The notes beneath the pieces are model-generated. The model was given only the letters and a program-made list of their open reading frames with translations, did no database searches and was not told the DNA's origin. A program made the position numbers and the translations under genes. Source: Fibrivirga algicola (GTDB lineage Bacteria > Bacteroidota > Bacteroidia > Cytophagales > Spirosomataceae). Taken from it: DNA of 64,000 bases. Position 1 is the stretch's first letter, and every line of letters begins with the position of its first letter. The stretch spans positions 248,001 to 312,000 of the forward strand of contig NZ_WAEL01000004.1 of the NCBI RefSeq assembly GCF_011742925.1. Reading direction: 5' to 3'. Below, piece after piece: positions 63,001 to 64,000 of this stretch.

Positions 63001-63398
63001 TCTGCGCTGCGCTCAGCCTGATCAAAGGCGTTGACTGCATCGACAAAACGCTCGCCCGGCTGGTTCGTGAGGGCGTTATCCGCTCGGTTGAAGTGGCCGA
63101 TCTGCGCGAAGGACTCACCGCCATCGTGACTCATGCCGACTTACTCGATGTATTCGGCTATGATCGGCGCATTGATACAGACCGGAGCATTTTAACCCAA
63201 AAACAGGCAAAGGGTGCCCCCCACCGGGTGGTTCACCAGCCCGACGGCGGCGTTGTGCTGGTTCAGTACGAAAGCCAAAGCGAGCAGTCCGAGTCGTACC
63301 TGTCTACCTTTATTGACCTATACAAAGAAATGGGGTACCCAACCGTCGAAGGCCGGATTGTCTGGCTTGGGAACGTACCTGTTGTTGAACGCCTATGA
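60030..63398 (+). CDS. UvrD/Rep-type DNA helicase, AddA-like subunit
   Basis: 1122 residues. Superfamily 1A helicase motifs: Walker A in YSASAGSGKTYTLTKEYL (about 4-21), Walker B in HILIDEFQDTSQLQF (about 409-423), motif V HKAKGLEYPVVIIPF (about 780-794), motif VI NLLYVAFTRPTDRLY. The C-terminal about 150 residues have Glu/Asp positions (VRDQYTNE.., VQYESQSEQ) in the region where AddA carries its PD-(D/E)XK nuclease, but the motif itself was not clearly found. Such proteins process double-strand breaks for recombination. An AddB-like partner is not in the window. Confidence 0.88.
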   Translation: MFNVYSASAGSGKTYTLTKEYLKLALGEGRVVKVTDTFKGTYFRNILAITFTNAAANEMKERILREVSGIAQNNPKSDRFLAELTADLTEQSPDHPDFPALTETIRERCKRLFKSILHRYSDFSVTTIDSFTQRLVMAFTDELGLPYSFEVEMDTERVLEVAVDNLIERVGTDEMADITTILHQIFEETAREGRSWNQIADALREFGNVLTSDQHYEAVGRIADLTPGQIRTVRAQLRAFDVEVANRIQDHGKTAWSLITGAGLSEQDFNRKSTGIGNFFKSVALGEVDKKINSYHLAAVDESNWYSAKTTPLPTQAAIDGLADALCDCFNAIRDEREATTKLLTLYRAIDPHLQKMALLKQIRDEFVDLLRKDNRVHISEFNKRIKAIVETEPVPFLFERLGSKYNHILIDEFQDTSQLQFANLMPLIENALGSGYFNLAVGDGKQAIYRFRGGDMDQIVALHRGNLTKLQRLHGPTTWTAERIDALNGQLVPKTLDTNWRSAQPIVEFNNQFFEFVARQYASANQRIDEVYDALKQFHQQPAPGASALAHIQVDFIGADDLGTDSKVANEMVKLTIEHIRQAKADGYTYGDMAVLTRSRKNAQLVANELNRLGIPLSSADSLSLQFSEPVRLLIAMLTMLSRPGQPQVRYELLYLYHSVVHNCVPNDAQTEVLRQVASAPDEAPIFDYLANDGYDLNPTGLVQLNVYELAEKLAHCFHLFDRPHDQPFLFRFLDEILTFSSRESGHLADFLTHWETARTKVSVSEGLTTDAVTIQTIHKAKGLEYPVVIIPFADWTVDPSHRDTIWVDLATVDTTPLSVALPDGSLSRLMNAQVALTKQLDATPDDVRDQYTNEISRTFIENMNLLYVAFTRPTDRLYIISERKEFTTQRGQATAAYWLYSFLTSSDSARLSDCCWEDGRHQYILVPGTGPRATNQHTGSDDQSNEKQDIDLQVIKSGSRGQNMQLRRMAERVFDTRTFEQNRERDRKLCAALSLIKGVDCIDKTLARLVREGVIRSVEVADLREGLTAIVTHADLLDVFGYDRRIDTDRSILTQKQAKGAPHRVVHQPDGGVVLVQYESQSEQSESYLSTFIDLYKEMGYPTVEGRIVWLGNVPVVERL

Positions 63399-64000
63399 AG
63401 AAACGTAGTATTGGCCTGCTGCTTGGCCTTTCGCTGACCATTCAGGTTCAGGCCCAGAACCTGTCGCCTTATTCGCTAAAAACAGGGCGTGAGGTGACCT
63501 TACTGGGCGCAGGACTAGCTTCGTACGGAACGGCTTATGCCTTCAATCGGGATCTAAAGCCGCTGACAATCGATGGCGTTCAGAACTTGAACCGCGCCAA
63601 CGTACCCAGCCTCGATCGGTCGGCGCTCGACCACTATTCACCCAAAGCCGCCCGGCTCAGCGACCTCACCCTCGGCACGGGAATTGGCCTGACGGGACTG
63701 GTTATTCTGTCGGCAAAAGCCCCGGTCAACGCCATACCCGGACGTATCCGGACCAACACAGATGGATCCACCACCGAGCCCAGCTTTTCGTTTGTCAGTA
63801 GTGAGCTCTTTACCGTTGGCGTTATGTACGTTGAAACCATGCTGCTCACAAACGGCGTGAAAAGCACCGTTAAAAACGCGGTTGAACGTACCCGTCCGCT
63901 GGCCTACAATCCCGCCGTTCCCCTCGACGAAAAGCTCGATAAAGACACGCAACGCTCCTTTTATTCGGGGCATGCTTCCAATGCATTTGCAACGGCAGTT
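63395..64000 (+). CDS. PAP2 family phosphatase (partial, 3' end outside window)
   Basis: The gene starts on the ATGA overlap with the helicase stop (63395-63398) and is still open at 64000 (202 codons). The signal peptide MKKRSIGLLLGLSLTIQVQA is followed by a hydrophobic segment with LTGLVILSAKAP. The PAP2 motifs KNAVERTRPLAYNP (K-x6-RP) and RSFYSGHASNAFAT (the SGH motif) identify a lipid or pyrophosphate phosphatase of the outer membrane or periplasm. Typical substrates are undecaprenyl pyrophosphate or lipid A. Confidence 0.88.
   Translation, partial: MKKRSIGLLLGLSLTIQVQAQNLSPYSLKTGREVTLLGAGLASYGTAYAFNRDLKPLTIDGVQNLNRANVPSLDRSALDHYSPKAARLSDLTLGTGIGLTGLVILSAKAPVNAIPGRIRTNTDGSTTEPSFSFVSSELFTVGVMYVETMLLTNGVKSTVKNAVERTRPLAYNPAVPLDEKLDKDTQRSFYSGHASNAFATAV

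Larger units (their letters stand above)
816..63380. repeat. Dispersed octamer ACGTACCT / AGGTACGT (42 copies)
   Basis: Hand scan of both strands. Plus-strand ACGTACCT starts at 816, 2072, 7777, 11834, 12129, 17413, 20635, 25116, 31245, 36808, 39126, 41469, 42684, 43388, 44116, 49873, 50120, 52221, 53467, 54109, 58836 and 63373. AGGTACGT starts at 3544, 4356, 4787, 7680, 9895, 12404, 14574, 17307, 23096, 24088, 28589, 30236, 33513, 34282, 43619, 43946, 49242, 54866, 59569 and 61975. 31 of 42 extend to the 9-mer ACGTACCTG / CAGGTACGT, and 18 to AACGTACCTG / CAGGTACGTT. Most lie inside genes, in all reading frames. Confidence 0.8.

Noticed and set aside
60030-63398. Dispersed octamer as a Chi sequence for the AddA-like helicase
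   Set aside because: Copies are balanced between strands (22 and 20) over 64 kb, whereas known Chi sites are strongly strand-polarised; kept only as a weak alternative.

Overview
The window is chromosomal DNA of a Bacteroidota bacterium, most probably a Cytophagales member close to Spirosoma. The evidence is stand-alone TonB-dependent receptors with carboxypeptidase-like N-terminal domains, many signal-peptide, CHRD and OmpA-type surface proteins, Bacteroidota-type promoters (TTG, about 19-20 bp, TAnnTTTG), few Shine-Dalgarno sites, and a Bacteroidota-style nitrate assimilation cluster. No rRNA, CRISPR array, insertion sequence or prophage was seen. The genus is inference.

Layout. 1-4.8 kb: a surface-fibre-like locus with two secreted beta-sandwich proteins, a PapD-like chaperone and a divergent large outer-membrane protein. 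4.9-8.1 kb: a PPOX-fold protein, a secreted GH43 enzyme, tRNA-Leu(CAA) and a methyltransferase. 8.1-17.6 kb: a TonB receptor, an FtsX/MacB-type permease, a secreted protein of the family usually labelled asparagine synthetase B, small membrane proteins, and a membrane/periplasmic pair with repeated His motifs. 17.7-23 kb: an OmpA lipoprotein, a rhodanese / subtilase / propeptide-like operon, a GNAT protein and a GT4 glycosyltransferase. 23.1-32.7 kb: alpha-glucan genes on the minus strand (GH65 phosphorylase, beta-phosphoglucomutase, PIG-L deacetylase, a receptor, GH13 amylase). 32.9-43.5 kb: nitrate assimilation, with nirB-nirD on the minus strand and cobA, narK, a fused nitrate reductase and a rubredoxin protein on the plus strand. 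43.5-51.6 kb: barrel protein, YceI, M3 peptidase, thioesterase, membrane proteins, pabB and an NYN/cold-shock protein. 51.9-64 kb: hisB, three CHRD proteins, aconitase, hisC, a barrel protein, an AddA-like helicase and the start of a PAP2 phosphatase.

How the genes fit together. The nitrate genes form one pathway. NarK imports nitrate, the NasA-FAD-[2Fe-2S] fusion reduces it to nitrite, NirBD reduces nitrite to ammonium, and CobA starts the sirohaem supply for NirB. A degenerate sirohaem-reductase-like rubredoxin protein is probably an electron carrier or assembly factor. GH13, GH65 and beta-phosphoglucomutase form a path from alpha-glucan through beta-glucose-1-phosphate to glucose-6-phosphate.

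Two dispersed DNA signals stand out. First, the octamer ACGTACCT / AGGTACGT occurs 42 times by hand count where about 2 are expected, on both strands and in all reading frames, at a density like that of DNA-uptake sequences. Second, a family of long intergenic elements is built from 7-nt units next to a GYGCTGC-like core. Complete inverted copies sit at gene ends, and half copies sit inside the nitrate gene cluster.
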